Origin: Priestia megaterium NBRC 15308 = ATCC 14581
GTDB lineage: Bacteria; Bacillota; Bacilli; Bacillales; Bacillaceae_H
Assembly (NCBI RefSeq): GCF_000832985.1
Contig: NZ_CP009920.1
Coordinates: 186,001-250,000, forward strand
Reading direction: 5' to 3'
Length of the DNA stretch: 64,000 nucleotides
Positions 15,763-25,356 of this stretch are shown here, piece after piece. Position 1 is the first letter of the stretch. Every line of letters starts with the position of its first letter. The translations under genes were made by a program, and so were the position numbers. The notes beneath the pieces were generated by a model. The model saw only the letters and a program-made list of their open reading frames with translations. It searched no databases and had not been told where the DNA came from.

Positions 15763-17698
15763 TCAGCTGATTTTCCGAAACTTCAAAAAGAATGTAAAAA
15801 ACTATTATTTATACGTTTTTGCGCTGATGTTCAGCGCAGCTTTATATTTTGCTTTTGTAACGCTGCAGTATGATCCGGCTCTTGATGCAACCAAAGGTTC
15901 CATTAAAGGAGGCGCAGCGGTTCGGGCCGCTTCTGTTTTACTTGTAGCCATCGTTTCTATCTTTCTATTATATGCAAATACGATTTTTATTAAGCGGCGC
16001 AGTAAAGAAATTGGCTTATTTCAGCTAATTGGCATGACCAAAACAAGAATTTTCCGTATTTTGACCGCTGAAAATTTTATGCTGTACTTTAGCTCGCTGA
16101 TTGTCGGCATTTTAATTGGGTTTTCGTTTTCAAAAGTAATCATTATGATTTTATTTAAAATTACGGACACCAAAGGTATCGCAAAACTTCATTTTTCTGA
16201 AGAAGCCTTGATTCAAACGCTGATTGTGTTCGGCGCTATTTATTTGCTGATTATGACGATGAACTATCTTTTTATTAAAAGACAGACCATTTTGGCTTTA
16301 TTCCGAGTTACTTCATCGACAGAAGGCAAAACAAAAAAAATCAGTATACTTGAAATTATTATTGGAATTCTTGGCATTATTTTTATCGCTTCAGGCTATT
16401 ATATTTCTGCCAAGTTGTTTGATGGATCTTTTACAAGCATGAATGCTTTAGCAATCGCCATGATATCTATTTTAGCTTTAGTTATCATAGGTACTTACTT
16501 GTTTTATAAAGGCTCCGTTCGTTTTCTATTAAATCTCATGCGAAAAAGCAAAAATGGCTACTTGACGATTAACGACGTATTATCTCTTTCTTCCATTATG
16601 TTTCGGATGAAATCAAACGCGTTATTACTAACGGTTATTACGACTGTATCCGCTCTTGCTATCGGTTTTTTATGCTTGAGCTACATTTCCTATTACTCTG
16701 CTGAAAAGTCGGCCGGAGATTATGTACCTAATGATTTTGCTATCAATAATTCAAAAGACGCTGCTTCGTTTAAAGCCGCGCTGGATCGAAAGAAAATAGC
16801 CTACACGGAAAAAAAGATCGACGTCATCCAAGTAAAAGCAAACGTAAAAAACATTCTAGAAAATGATTTGGAAAGTCCAATGGTGGACTCGTCCGCTATG
16901 ACGATTCCAATGATTAGTGAAAAATCCGTTAGTGGTGTAGATGTAGCTCCAAACGAAACCTTGTTTACCGGCTATAATAATATGCTTCAAAAAACAATGG
17001 CCTTTAAAGATTCAGGGCGTATTGAGCTAAAAGGTAAGCAAAAAGTAATTCCACAAAAGTTTGTAGGATTAAATCGAAAGTTTCTTCTACCTATTTATTT
17101 TACAGGAGGCGGTTTACCTACTGCGATTGTTGATAATTCCATATTTAATAAGTTTAAACAAGACGCAGATCCTTCTATTCAAAAAGAATCTTCTCTCTAC
17201 ACTGGAATAGATATATCAAAAGAAGATGACCTACCAAAAGCAAATGAGCTTTTCGGAGAGATGAAATTCAGCGATAATAGCTTAAATAACTCACGTATAG
17301 AAATGGCAGCGAGTCAAAAACAAAATATGGGTCTAATCATGTTCATTGTTGCTTTTCTAGGACTGGCATTTTTAATTACATCGGGCTGCATTCTTTATTT
17401 TAAACAAATGGACGAAAGTGAAGATGAAAAGCCGAACTATACAATTCTTAGAAAGCTCGGCTTCACCGAACAAGATTTATTAAAAGGCATTAAAATAAAG
17501 CAGCTCTTTAATTTCGGCATACCTTTAATCGTAGGCTTGCTTCACAGCTATTTTGCCGTGCAATCCGGCTGGTTCTTGTTTGGAACGGAGGTTTGGACAC
17601 CAATGATTATTGTCATGATTGTCTATACGGCACTCTACTCTATCTTTGGTATTTTATCTGTTCTTTACTATAAAAAAATTATTAAAGAAGCTCTTTAA
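15752..17698 (+). CDS. bceB: BceB-like ABC transporter permease
   Basis: A 648-residue permease with the ten-helix BceB layout. Four N-terminal helices carry the FtsX-like pattern [26 protein letters not shown] near residue 85. A large external domain of about 200 residues (roughly 320-530) sits between helices 7 and 8. That domain determines peptide specificity in the family and signals to BceS. The exact antibiotic cannot be read from it. It ends the bceRSAB module at a strong terminator. Confidence 0.9.
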   Translation: MNINQLIFRNFKKNVKNYYLYVFALMFSAALYFAFVTLQYDPALDATKGSIKGGAAVRAASVLLVAIVSIFLLYANTIFIKRRSKEIGLFQLIGMTKTRIFRILTAENFMLYFSSLIVGILIGFSFSKVIIMILFKITDTKGIAKLHFSEEALIQTLIVFGAIYLLIMTMNYLFIKRQTILALFRVTSSTEGKTKKISILEIIIGILGIIFIASGYYISAKLFDGSFTSMNALAIAMISILALVIIGTYLFYKGSVRFLLNLMRKSKNGYLTINDVLSLSSIMFRMKSNALLLTVITTVSALAIGFLCLSYISYYSAEKSAGDYVPNDFAINNSKDAASFKAALDRKKIAYTEKKIDVIQVKANVKNILENDLESPMVDSSAMTIPMISEKSVSGVDVAPNETLFTGYNNMLQKTMAFKDSGRIELKGKQKVIPQKFVGLNRKFLLPIYFTGGGLPTAIVDNSIFNKFKQDADPSIQKESSLYTGIDISKEDDLPKANELFGEMKFSDNSLNNSRIEMAASQKQNMGLIMFIVAFLGLAFLITSGCILYFKQMDESEDEKPNYTILRKLGFTEQDLLKGIKIKQLFNFGIPLIVGLLHSYFAVQSGWFLFGTEVWTPMIIVMIVYTALYSIFGILSVLYYKKIIKEAL

Positions 17699-17738
17699 AG
17701 ATAAAAAGCACAAGCTATAGCTTGTGCTTTTTATCTTT
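17697..17738. terminator. Bidirectional terminator after bceB
   Basis: A near-perfect inverted repeat with AAAAAGCACAAGC arms and A/T flanks serves bceB and the convergent acetyltransferase gene. Confidence 0.9.
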
Positions 17739-17746
17739 ATATGCCA

Positions 17747-18361
17747 TTAATTGCTGGCATTTTCTTTATTTCCCTGACTGGCTGCATGTAAAAAACTTTC
17801 TAGTCGCTTTTTGACAAACGGCCACTCATTGTCAATTATACTGAAGATAACCGAATCTCGTACGTATCCATCAGGTAAAACCATATGTTTTCTGCTGATG
17901 CCTTCCTGGGTAGCCCCTAACCGTTTAATAGCAGCTCTGGACCTATTGTTTCGCACATCCGTTTTGAATTGAACGCGGTGAAGCTTCAGCTCTTCAAAAC
18001 AGTATTTCAACAATAAATACTTACACTCCGTATTAACCCGGGTGCGCCACACGGATGGATGATACCACGTCCACCCTATTTCTACGCTTTTGTTGGGAAG
18101 TGATATATCTAAAAATCTTGTGCTTCCTAAAATTGAATGTGACTCTATATCAAACACAGCAAAAGGCAGCTCTCTTCCCTCTTGCTTGGCTTTTAAAGCA
18201 CTTTCAATCAGCCGTTTCATATCACTTAGACTATGAACTTTTATCGGGAGATGCTCCCAAATTTCTTTCGGTTTTGCAGCTTCATATAATTCTTGTTCAT
18301 GTATTTTTTCAAGCGGCATTAGCTTTACCGCTGTTCCTGCAAGCTCAACTGACTGTAACAT
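17747..18361 (-). CDS. GNAT N-acetyltransferase, RimJ/RimL type
   Basis: A 204-residue acetyltransferase. GSTRFLDISLPNKSVEIGWTWYHPSVWRT and the C-terminal NNRSRAAIKRLGATQEG motif identify the RimJ/RimL-like branch that modifies N-terminal amines or amino acids. It starts at ATG 18361 behind AAGGAGCGAGGTT. The substrate is unknown; adjacency to bceRSAB may be chance. Confidence 0.8.
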   Translation of the reverse strand: MLQSVELAGTAVKLMPLEKIHEQELYEAAKPKEIWEHLPIKVHSLSDMKRLIESALKAKQEGRELPFAVFDIESHSILGSTRFLDISLPNKSVEIGWTWYHPSVWRTRVNTECKYLLLKYCFEELKLHRVQFKTDVRNNRSRAAIKRLGATQEGISRKHMVLPDGYVRDSVIFSIIDNEWPFVKKRLESFLHAASQGNKENASN

Positions 18362-18471
18362 AACCTCGCTCCTTTTCGATACATTTAAAGTAAATGTTAA
18401 TACGTGTATATGTACTGAAAAAGGGTCAGTTTCTGCTTATTGGAAGGTATCACTTTCAGCATATATATCTA

Positions 18472-19071
18472 TTAATCAGCTAAGTGTTTTTTGAGAAACT
18501 CACTTATTGTTTGGAAGGCTTGGTCCGCTGATTCTTTATTAAAGGCTTGTGAAAAAGGATTCATAAAACCATGACCACCATAAAACTTTTTGATTTCCAA
18601 AAGCGGCTCTCTTTTTTGGACTAGTGAGTTTATTAAACAGTCTACATCAAATGTTTGCTCTTCAGCAGGAAAAATAAGAAGAGTTGGGCAAACAGGACTT
18701 CTATTTACATAATCTCTAATACGTGATCCGTAACAGCCAATCACAAAGTTACACAAATTGCTTTCACTGCATAGCCACGACATTGTTGCTCCTACACTGA
18801 AGCCTATAACTCCTACTTCTTCATATTCTTGTTTTAGTTGAATTAACATGTTAGTAATTTGTCTTGAACCCTCATCCATACCAATGTTTTGAACAAAGTT
18901 TTGATAAGCCATTCCTTCTTCTTTATAGCTATAAGGAACGTCGTTAGATAATAAATTAGGACAGATAATATCTGCCTCTAACTTAGACAATTTCTCTTTC
19001 ATAAAATTCATATGATCGTTCACACCGTATATTTCATGAATTAATAAAATGGCTTTATTTGATTTTTTCAT
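18472..19071 (-). CDS. Dienelactone-hydrolase-like alpha/beta hydrolase
   Basis: A 199-residue hydrolase of the dienelactone hydrolase family. ILLIHEIYGVNDHM lies at the N-terminus, the nucleophile elbow GFSVGAT near residue 93, an acid region near FPAEEQTFDVD, and His in YGGHGFMNP near 165. The nucleophile is Ser rather than the Cys of classical dienelactone hydrolases. The start codon is five bases after the aminotransferase stop and has no strong binding site of its own, so it probably relies on translational coupling. Substrate unknown. Confidence 0.75.
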   Translation of the reverse strand: MKKSNKAILLIHEIYGVNDHMNFMKEKLSKLEADIICPNLLSNDVPYSYKEEGMAYQNFVQNIGMDEGSRQITNMLIQLKQEYEEVGVIGFSVGATMSWLCSESNLCNFVIGCYGSRIRDYVNRSPVCPTLLIFPAEEQTFDVDCLINSLVQKREPLLEIKKFYGGHGFMNPFSQAFNKESADQAFQTISEFLKKHLAD

Positions 19072-19076
19072 TTCTT

Positions 19077-20279
19077 TTATAAAACAGTCGTTTCTCTCGC
19101 CAGTTCACGGTGCAATACGTCTCCCATGCGCTTCATGCCTTCAACGATTTGTTCAGCGGACATATTAGAATAATTCAAGCGCAGCGCATTGTTTCTTGTA
19201 CCGTTTGGAAAGAATGGCGTTCCAGGCACACAGGCTACGTTATTTTTTAGACATTCTGAAAAGATATGTGCTGAATCGATTCCTTGGGGCAGTTCTACCC
19301 AAATAAACAATCCGCCTTCTGGCTTACTGTAAGACAAATTCTCCGGAAAAAATTCCTCAAGGCACGATAGCATTTGGGTACATCGCTCTTTGTATACGGC
19401 TTTAATTTTTTGAATGTGCGCTTCGATATCGTAAAGCTCCATGTACTTAGCCGTTACGCGCTGAGCAAAGCTGTCCGTATGCAAGTCAGCCACTTGCTTA
19501 AACGCTACGTACTTATCAATGAAAGCTTCGTCTGCACATACCCAGCCGATTCGAAGACCTGGTGCAAAAATTTTAGAGAATGTGCTGATGTAAATCACTC
19601 TGTTTTCTGTATCAAAATGCTTAACCGGCGGCAGCGCTTCTCCTGCAAATCGGACTCCTCCGTACGGATTATCTTCTACAATCAGCACGTCGTATGCGTT
19701 CGCAAGTTCGATCATTCGCTGACGTCTTTCTCGCGTTAAGGTGCGCCCTGTAGGATTTTGAAAATCAGGAATCGTATAAATAAATTTAGCCTGTGGATTT
19801 TCCTGAAGCTTTTTCTCTAGCTCTTCCATAATCATTCCATCTTCGTCCATGTCTACTTCTACAAACGTCGCATTGTAGGATTTAAATACGTTAATGGCCG
19901 CTAGGTACGTTGGGCTTTCACAGATTACCACGTCTCCGTCATTAAGGAACAGTCTTCCGGTAAGATCGATTGCCTGCTGAGATCCGGACGTAATTAAAAT
20001 GTTCGAAATCGTGGACTCAATGCCGATGTCCTGCATTCGTTTAGAAATTGCTTCTCGTAAAGGGATATACCCCTCTGTTGTACTATATTGAAGCGAAGCG
20101 GCTCCGTCTTCACTTAATACGGCGCGGCACGCATCGTTCATTGCTTCAACGGGAAATAGCTCCGGTGCTGGAAGTCCTCCTGCAAACGAAATGACTTCTG
20201 GTCGTTCCGTTACTTTTAAGATTTCACGCGTTTCAGAGGATTTTACAAGACTAGCTCGTTGGGCAAATTTATCTTTCAT
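19077..20279 (-). CDS. PLP-dependent aminotransferase (class I/II, LysN/2-aminoadipate type)
   Basis: A 400-residue aminotransferase without the GntR domain of MocR proteins. ISFAGGLPAPELFP at the N-terminus, the YTIPDFQNPTGRT motif near residue 170 and the PLP lysine in STFSKIFAPGLRIGW near 235 are clear. Relatives transfer amino groups of 2-aminoadipate, leucine or aromatic amino acids. It starts at ATG 20279 behind AAAAGGAATGATCATCA. The upstream leader can form a terminator-like stem and an alternative stem, which hints at attenuation by an amino-acid-related signal. Confidence 0.85.
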   Translation of the reverse strand: MKDKFAQRASLVKSSETREILKVTERPEVISFAGGLPAPELFPVEAMNDACRAVLSEDGAASLQYSTTEGYIPLREAISKRMQDIGIESTISNILITSGSQQAIDLTGRLFLNDGDVVICESPTYLAAINVFKSYNATFVEVDMDEDGMIMEELEKKLQENPQAKFIYTIPDFQNPTGRTLTRERRQRMIELANAYDVLIVEDNPYGGVRFAGEALPPVKHFDTENRVIYISTFSKIFAPGLRIGWVCADEAFIDKYVAFKQVADLHTDSFAQRVTAKYMELYDIEAHIQKIKAVYKERCTQMLSCLEEFFPENLSYSKPEGGLFIWVELPQGIDSAHIFSECLKNNVACVPGTPFFPNGTRNNALRLNYSNMSAEQIVEGMKRMGDVLHRELARETTVL

Positions 20280-20360
20280 TGATGATCATTCCTTTTCTAG
20301 ATTTTAAACTTTTAATAACGAGTTAATTATTCGAATAGTCAGAAAAATTAAAGCAAAAAC

Positions 20361-20490
20361 CTTCCCTGTGAGCTCAGGCTTCTTTTAAGCCTTGGAAGAT
20401 GCCTTTTTAATAGACAACCAGCATCTGCTTGCTCTCTGACTCTTCATTTCTTCTTGATGTCACGTTCTCCTTTCGGTACATATTTTTCTT
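20361..20490 (-). promoter_or_regulatory. Structured leader with possible attenuator upstream of the aminotransferase gene
   Basis: On the minus strand, a CTTCC/GGAAG stem (20398-20394 with 20365-20361) encloses an AGGCTT/AAGCCT hairpin and is followed by GTTTTTGCTT, like a weak terminator. The 5' arm of that stem overlaps GCATCT (20402-20397), which can instead pair with AGATGC (20426-20421). The two pairings exclude each other. An AGAGAGC segment nearby recalls T-box stem I, but no T-box antiterminator sequence is present. Confidence 0.4.
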
Positions 20491-20748
20491 ATTCACTATT
20501 TGTAATACAAATCAAAGGTCGTACGATAAATATGGCCTTGTATTTAATGTATGTTAAAAAGGATAACATAAAAATCAAATAAATAAACAATAAATTCTAT
20601 AAATTCTTAATTTTTTATGCAAATATATTTATCTTAGTAAATTATTTTGTAAGATCCCTTCCCTTTTCATTGACCTTCCGTGTAAAACCCTTTATAATCC
20701 TTATTAAATCGATAAGGTTTAAAGGTTTTAGTACAGGAGTGATAAAAA
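20491..20748. other. AT-rich intergenic stretch between divergent genes
   Basis: This stretch separates the minus-strand leader from the plus-strand small gene at 20749. It is very AT-rich. A TATAAT-like box lies near 20693 and an AGGAGTG ribosome binding site near 20735. I see no coding sequence or clear repeat. Confidence 0.4.
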
Positions 20749-20925
20749 GTGAAATGGCTTCATTTGCTGTTTAATGAACGATGCCCTAAATGCAAGCAAG
20801 TGTTAAATACATCAAAATCCAATGCGCTTCGCTCTACTGTTGTAAAAGTATGTCCGTCTAACCACTATCAAAAAGAATTTCATCCTGCGCTTGAAATGTT
20901 TGTGGAAAGTGATGAAGTACTATAA
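20749..20925 (+). CDS. 58-residue CxxC zinc-ribbon-like protein
   Basis: A short ORF starts at GTG 20749 eight bases after AGGAGTG and ends at TAA 20923-20925, immediately before a strong terminator. It has a CPKC pair at residues 11-14 and a single later Cys in VKVCPSNHYQKEFH with a nearby His, so one treble-clef-like metal site is possible. The tail is acidic. I do not recognise the family. Translation signals and the terminator support a real gene. Confidence 0.6.
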   Translation: MKWLHLLFNERCPKCKQVLNTSKSNALRSTVVKVCPSNHYQKEFHPALEMFVESDEVL

Positions 20926-20967
20926 AAAAAGCTAACGCTATGGATTCCCATAGCGTTAGCTTTTTTT
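20924..20967. terminator. Bidirectional terminator
   Basis: A long inverted repeat with AGCTAACGCTATGG arms and A7/T7 flanks ends the small CxxC gene and the convergent exporter operon. Confidence 0.9.
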
Positions 20968-21742
20968 ATAGCAGCCCCCACCAAATCTTAATTGCCGTTG
21001 CTAAAATTAAACCGGCAAGGATCCACTGAAGCACTTTTGTATTCATTTTCTGCCCCACTTTTGCACCGATTGGAGAGGCAATCAGGCTTGCACCAACTAA
21101 AATAAGTGCAGGGATGAACGGGACTTGGTGAGTGACCAGTTTTCCAACCGTTGATCCAATAGAGGAAATAAAGGTAACGGCTAGTGAAGTTGCGATGGTA
21201 ATCCGAGTTGGGATTTTAAGTACCACGAGCATGACAGGAACTAAAATAAAGGCTCCTCCTGCTCCTAACACGCCTGCTACGGCTCCGATAAGCAGTGATA
21301 AAATAGAAGCTAATCCTTTATTGAATTGAAGTTTGCCTTCTTTTATCTCATCTAACTTTTTCTTTGGAATAAACATCATAATAACCGCAATAAGAGCTAA
21401 AACTCCATATACAACATTTAATCCTTGTTCATTCATATAATGTGAGCTGTAGCTTCCAAGCATGCTTCCGATTAGAATATTGCTGCCCATATATATAATT
21501 AATGATTTGTTTAAAAATCCGCTTTTTCGATACACCCATACGCCGCCTATTGTCGCAAAGAACACTTGAACAGCTCCTGCACCTGAGACTTGATGAGCCG
21601 TTAATGCTCCTACTCCTACTAATGGAGGAATATATAACAGCATCGGATAATTAATAACAGACCCGCCAATACCGACCATACCGGAAATAAACGACCCAAT
21701 AAATCCAATAAGAAAAAGCGTGATGATAAATGTAAGATCCAT
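20966..21742 (-). CDS. tauE: TauE/SafE (TSUP) family sulfite exporter
   Basis: A 258-residue membrane protein with about eight helices and the duplicated TSUP pattern: [22 protein letters not shown] at the N-terminus and [20 protein letters not shown] near residue 155. Family members export sulfite, thiosulfate or other organosulfur anions. It is the last gene of the persulfide cluster and follows tusA closely. I infer that it expels sulfite made by the persulfide dioxygenase encoded two genes upstream. Confidence 0.85.
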   Translation of the reverse strand: MDLTFIITLFLIGFIGSFISGMVGIGGSVINYPMLLYIPPLVGVGALTAHQVSGAGAVQVFFATIGGVWVYRKSGFLNKSLIIYMGSNILIGSMLGSYSSHYMNEQGLNVVYGVLALIAVIMMFIPKKKLDEIKEGKLQFNKGLASILSLLIGAVAGVLGAGGAFILVPVMLVVLKIPTRITIATSLAVTFISSIGSTVGKLVTHQVPFIPALILVGASLIASPIGAKVGQKMNTKVLQWILAGLILATAIKIWWGLL

Positions 21743-21812
21743 CTATAGTCGCTCCGTTTCATATAAGGAAAGGGTACCTTTTACAAGAGATACCCTTTTC
21801 GTCCATTATTTC

Positions 21813-22037
21813 TTATCCTTTTTTAATCCAAAACTTAAAAACGTCGCCTTCTTCTGTCTGAAGAAGCTCGTGACCACCAGATTGTGCCCAGGCTGCAAGA
21901 TCGTTTTTTGCTCCTTTATCCGTTGCATGAATTTCTAACACTTGACCTGCTTCTAGTTCATTCATTGCTTTTTTTGTTTTAACAATCGGCATTGGACATG
22001 CCAGCCCTTTTGCATCTAGTACTTTAGTTGATTCCAT
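21813..22037 (-). CDS. tusA: TusA-like sulfur carrier
   Basis: A 74-residue TusA/SirA-fold protein. The signature LDAKGLACPMPIVKTKKAM contains the persulfide-carrying Cys14. It would accept sulfane sulfur from a rhodanese and hand it on. It is one of three TusA-type domains in the cluster, all with nearly the same N-terminal motif. No separate operator is visible, so it is probably read from the upstream promoter together with the dioxygenase and exporter genes. Confidence 0.9.
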   Translation of the reverse strand: MESTKVLDAKGLACPMPIVKTKKAMNELEAGQVLEIHATDKGAKNDLAAWAQSGGHELLQTEEGDVFKFWIKKG

Positions 22038-22072
22038 TTCTCTCTCTCCTTTGTTTAAGTTGAACTTTTTAC

Positions 22073-23200
22073 TTAGCGAATCGCACAGCGGTTTGGTCCA
22101 ATTTCCATTTCACGCTGTTTTTCTTCATCTGGACTTACTTTCCCCATATTGGTTTCACGGATGTCTTGATATGCATTTGGCTGCGGCGGTAAGTTATCTG
22201 TTACTAAGTGTCTGAACTCTGCTTCGTCTTTAATGTTTAATCCGTGATTTTCTGCAAACAAAGTACCTAACTTTTCAGCTACGCTGCCGTTATCATTTAG
22301 CTCATCAATAATCATAAAATGAGCTGGCAATACGATTAACTCATCTGATAATGCTTTATAGCGTTTATAAAGCGTCTCGCGCAGATCGCCTACCCAGTCT
22401 TCAGCCATACCAGCTAAATCAGGACGTCCAATTGAATCGATGAACAAAATATCACCTGAAAGTAAGTATTGATCGTCTACGATGAAAGAAGTTGATCCAA
22501 TCGTATGCCCCGGTGAATAAAGAGGCTGAATCGTAATCGCTGTGTTACCAATCACGACATCACTGCCTTCTTCTAAAGGCTTGTAGTCAAAAATCACTTC
22601 TTCTGCATCTTTTGGAGGCAGCCAGTAAGCTGCATTTGTTGCTTCAGCAATAACTCTTCCTCCTGAAATGTGATCTGCATGAAGGTGAGTATCAAACACA
22701 TGCTTAACTGTGACACCAAGTTCTTTGGCAAAGTTAATATACACATCCGCCATACGCGTCGCATCAATAATAGCCGCTTCACCGTTCGATACGATCATAT
22801 AAGATAAGCATCCTTTACCGATACGAACAAACTGATAGACCTCTCCGCCATCTTTCAAATCGCCGACTTTAACAGGCTCTAAATATTCACTCCATGCTTT
22901 CATACCGCCTTTAAGGTAAGATACGGTAAGACCCGCTTCTGAAAGCATGTCAGCTACCATCACTGATGAACCTTCTTTGGCGCAGACAACTAACACTTCT
23001 TTATCAGAAGGGATTTTTTCTAAGATTTCTTCTACTCCGTCTAAAAGATCGAAATACGGCACGTTTAAATGCTGGAATTGATGACCTTCAATTTTCCAAT
23101 CGCTAAAATCACTTTCGTTACGAACGTCCAAGATAAATAGCGGTTCTTTATTAATAATTTTAGCTGTAACTTCTTTTGCAGTAAGTACATGCACTGTCAT
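22073..23200 (-). CDS. Rhodanese-persulfide dioxygenase fusion (CstB-like function)
   Basis: A 375-residue two-domain enzyme. Residues 5-108 are a rhodanese domain with active Cys73 in VVCAKEGSS. Residues 115-360 are a metallo-beta-lactamase fold with [10 protein letters not shown] (His172, His174, Asp176, His177), SPGHT (His231), SGD (Asp249) and a GRPDL motif typical of persulfide dioxygenases. It would oxidise low-molecular-weight persulfide to sulfite. The rhodanese domain is N-terminal, whereas in S. aureus CstB it is C-terminal. A CstR-type operator overlaps the ribosome binding site. Confidence 0.85.
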   Translation of the reverse strand: MTVHVLTAKEVTAKIINKEPLFILDVRNESDFSDWKIEGHQFQHLNVPYFDLLDGVEEILEKIPSDKEVLVVCAKEGSSVMVADMLSEAGLTVSYLKGGMKAWSEYLEPVKVGDLKDGGEVYQFVRIGKGCLSYMIVSNGEAAIIDATRMADVYINFAKELGVTVKHVFDTHLHADHISGGRVIAEATNAAYWLPPKDAEEVIFDYKPLEEGSDVVIGNTAITIQPLYSPGHTIGSTSFIVDDQYLLSGDILFIDSIGRPDLAGMAEDWVGDLRETLYKRYKALSDELIVLPAHFMIIDELNDNGSVAEKLGTLFAENHGLNIKDEAEFRHLVTDNLPPQPNAYQDIRETNMGKVSPDEEKQREMEIGPNRCAIR

Positions 23201-23206
23201 ATCAAA

Positions 23207-23222
23207 ATACCTCCCTAGGTAT
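23207..23222 (-). promoter_or_regulatory. CstR-type operator 4
   Basis: ATACCTCCCTAGGTAT, a near-palindrome with ATACC/GGTAT arms. On the minus strand it contains the GGGAGG ribosome binding site of the dioxygenase gene, so a bound repressor would cover the start region. Confidence 0.7.
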
Positions 23223-23262
23223 ATGAACTATCAAAATTTTTTAATCCATTATAATCGATTGG

Positions 23263-23814
23263 TTATTCTACTTTACCTGTCCAGTCACGCATACCAGGAG
23301 CCACGTTAATTACGTTTTTAAATCCTTGCTTTTTCATCGTTTGCCCTGCCATTTCACTTCGTCTTCCAGAGTGGCAAATAATATAAATTTCATTCTCTTT
23401 ATTTAGCTCATTCGAACGTTTTTCTACTTCACCAAGCGGAATATGAACTGCGCCTGGAATATGAGCTTCATCGTATTCTTCTACTTCGCGAACGTCTAAA
23501 ATATGAAGATGTTCATCATTCTCTACTTTTTTCGCAAATTCTTCTAATGAAATTTCAGGAATTGGCGTTACGTTTTCTTCAGCGCCGCCTTTACGAAGAA
23601 AGTGGTGAAGAACGTCACCTGCTGTCTCTGTACCTAAATACTCATGACCTGTGCTTTTTGCCCACGCTTGTAAGTCAGCCGTAGAGCCTTTATCCGTTGC
23701 TTGAATTTCTAGGACTTGACCTGCTTCTAGTTCATTCATTTTCTTCTTTGTTTTTACGATTGGCATTGGACATGCTAGCCCTTTTGCATCTAATACGAAG
23801 TTTGCTTGCATCAT
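23263..23814 (-). CDS. TusA-rhodanese fusion sulfurtransferase
   Basis: A 183-residue fusion. The N-terminal TusA domain has Cys15 in GLACPMP (residues 1-75). The C-terminal rhodanese domain (85-183) has active Cys147 in ICHSGRRS. Such fusions pass sulfane sulfur between two cysteines in one chain, as in S. aureus CstA-like systems, which also include a further domain. It starts at ATG 23814 behind AAGGAGG. An operator lies just upstream. Confidence 0.85.
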   Translation of the reverse strand: MMQANFVLDAKGLACPMPIVKTKKKMNELEAGQVLEIQATDKGSTADLQAWAKSTGHEYLGTETAGDVLHHFLRKGGAEENVTPIPEISLEEFAKKVENDEHLHILDVREVEEYDEAHIPGAVHIPLGEVEKRSNELNKENEIYIICHSGRRSEMAGQTMKKQGFKNVINVAPGMRDWTGKVE

Positions 23815-23836
23815 TTCTTTTTCCTCCTTGGTTTAA

Positions 23837-23852
23837 ATACTAGTAGGGGTAT
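23837..23852 (-). promoter_or_regulatory. CstR-type operator 5
   Basis: ATACTAGTAGGGGTAT, with ATAC/GTAT ends and a G-rich half like the other sites. It lies just upstream of the TusA-rhodanese fusion gene. Confidence 0.6.
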
Positions 23853-23869
23853 ATTTTTATCTAAAAAAA

Positions 23870-24166
23870 TTAGACCGTTTCCCCTTTCCACTCCATCATT
23901 CCGCCGGTCATATTCGTTACACTGTAGCCTTGCTGCTCAAGAAAACGAGCTGCCATTCCGCTTCTGCCACCAGAACGACAGACAACAATATAATTCTTTG
24001 CTTTATCTAGCTCATGCATACGGTATTCCAATAAAGGAAGCGGAATATTTAACGCGTTTGGTATTTTACCTGTTTTTACTTCCTCTACTTCACGCACGTC
24101 TAAAATATGAACTTGTTCTTGCTTTTTTACTAATTGTTCTACTTCTTGTGCTGCTATTGCCTTCAC
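23870..24166 (-). CDS. Single-domain rhodanese
   Basis: A 98-residue cytoplasmic rhodanese with HILDVREVEEV at residues 20-30 and active Cys63 in the loop CRSGGRSG. It transfers sulfane sulfur to thiol acceptors, or builds glutathione-like (here bacillithiol) persulfide. It lies in the persulfide operon between a membrane-anchored rhodanese and the TusA fusion. Confidence 0.85.
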   Translation of the reverse strand: MKAIAAQEVEQLVKKQEQVHILDVREVEEVKTGKIPNALNIPLPLLEYRMHELDKAKNYIVVCRSGGRSGMAARFLEQQGYSVTNMTGGMMEWKGETV

Positions 24167-24188
24167 CCTGCATCTCCTCCTTCTTGAT

Positions 24189-24545
24189 TTATCTCCACGT
24201 ATTCATGCCGCCTTTAACGTTGGTGATGGATGTAAAACCTTGCTTTTTCAACAGTTTACTTGCTTTCATACTTCTCATTCCGCTTTGACAAATAACGACT
24301 ACTTCTCTGTCTTTTGAAAGCTGGCCTGTTTGCGCTGGCAGTTCTGATAAAGGAATGTTTCGAAACCCTTTAATATGTTTGGTACGAAATTCATGCGGTG
24401 TTCGCACATCGATAAACTGTTTATGTTTATTTTTTAACTCTGCTTTTAATTCCATCGTCGATATTTGCTGTATTCCTTTTACTGGTGCAAAACGCTGATA
24501 CAAAAACCACAACAGAAAGATGATAATAAGCGCATTGATAATCAT
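24189..24545 (-). CDS. Membrane-anchored rhodanese
   Basis: A 118-residue protein with an N-terminal membrane helix (residues 3-16) followed by a rhodanese domain with QFIDVRTPHEF and active Cys86 in CQSGMRS. The helix would hold sulfurtransferase activity at the membrane. The same layout, but without the catalytic Cys, is seen in the protein encoded upstream of cstR, which suggests duplication. Confidence 0.85.
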   Translation of the reverse strand: MIINALIIIFLLWFLYQRFAPVKGIQQISTMELKAELKNKHKQFIDVRTPHEFRTKHIKGFRNIPLSELPAQTGQLSKDREVVVICQSGMRSMKASKLLKKQGFTSITNVKGGMNTWR

Positions 24546-24572
24546 ATTAACCCTCGCTTCATGAGTTATCTT

Positions 24573-25055
24573 TTAGATGAATAAGTTTACGTTTCCGTCT
24601 TCTGCGTCGGCTAAATACGCCGCTACGCCTGCATATTCAATATTATCTAGTAGCTCTTTTTCCTGTAACCCTAGAAGGTCCATCGTCATCGTACAAGCCA
24701 CTAGCTTCACATCTTGTTCTTGCGCCATTTCGATAAGCTGCGGCAAGGTTAGGGCATTATGCTTTTTCATTACGTTTTTAATCATTTTAGGTCCCATACC
24801 TGCAAAATTCATTTTAGATAAGCCCATTTTATCCGCACCGCGCGGCATCATTTTGCCAAACATCTTTTCTAAAAATCCTTTTTTCACCGGCACCATTTCT
24901 TCTTTACGAAGCGCATTCAATCCCCAAAACGTATGGAATATCGTCACTTCATGATCATAAGCAGCTGCTCCGTTGGCAATAATATAAGCTGCCATCGCTT
25001 TGTCATAATCACCGCTAAATAATACAATTGTTGTTCGTTTCTTTTGTTCACTCAT
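24573..25055 (-). CDS. DsrE/DsrF/DrsH-like sulfur-transfer protein
   Basis: A 160-residue protein of the DsrE-like family. The start KKRTTIVLFSGDYDKAMAAYIIA, the middle block WGLNALRK and the cysteine segment VKLVACTMTMDLLGL (Cys near residue 121) fit peroxiredoxin-like DsrE2 proteins that take part in sulfur trafficking with TusA and rhodaneses. An operator precedes it. Confidence 0.8.
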   Translation of the reverse strand: MSEQKKRTTIVLFSGDYDKAMAAYIIANGAAAYDHEVTIFHTFWGLNALRKEEMVPVKKGFLEKMFGKMMPRGADKMGLSKMNFAGMGPKMIKNVMKKHNALTLPQLIEMAQEQDVKLVACTMTMDLLGLQEKELLDNIEYAGVAAYLADAEDGNVNLFI

Positions 25056-25067
25056 GTTGTTCCTCCT

Positions 25068-25085
25068 ATTACCCTATGGGGTATA
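25068..25085 (-). promoter_or_regulatory. CstR-type operator 2
   Basis: A TTACCCTATGGGGTATAT sequence with TACCC/GGGTA arms, 13-30 bases upstream of the DsrE-like gene. Confidence 0.7.
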
Positions 25086-25100
25086 TTTAATTCTAAAAAA

Positions 25101-25328
25101 TTAGCTCTTTTGAATGTAAAAGATAAATGTACTGCCTTCTTCTTTAAAATAAATAAGCTCGTGTCCTGTTGATTTTGCCCACGCTGTTAAATCACTTTTA
25201 GCACCTTTATCTGTCGTTTGCACTTCTAATACTTGACCTGTTGTTAAAGTATCCATTGCTTTTTTTGTTTTTACGATTGGCATTGGACAAGCTAATCCTT
25301 TTGCATCTAAAACTTGATCAATTTTCAT
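25101..25328 (-). CDS. tusA: TusA-like sulfur carrier
   Basis: A 75-residue TusA-fold protein with Cys14 in GLACPMPIVKTKK. It is a close paralogue of the one encoded at 21813-22037, with a divergent C-terminal half (YFKEEGSTFIFYIQKS). It has its own promoter and operator, so it heads the main transcript of the cluster. Confidence 0.9.
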   Translation of the reverse strand: MKIDQVLDAKGLACPMPIVKTKKAMDTLTTGQVLEVQTTDKGAKSDLTAWAKSTGHELIYFKEEGSTFIFYIQKS

Positions 25329-25356
25329 CGTATTTCTCTCTCCTTTTTATATACAT

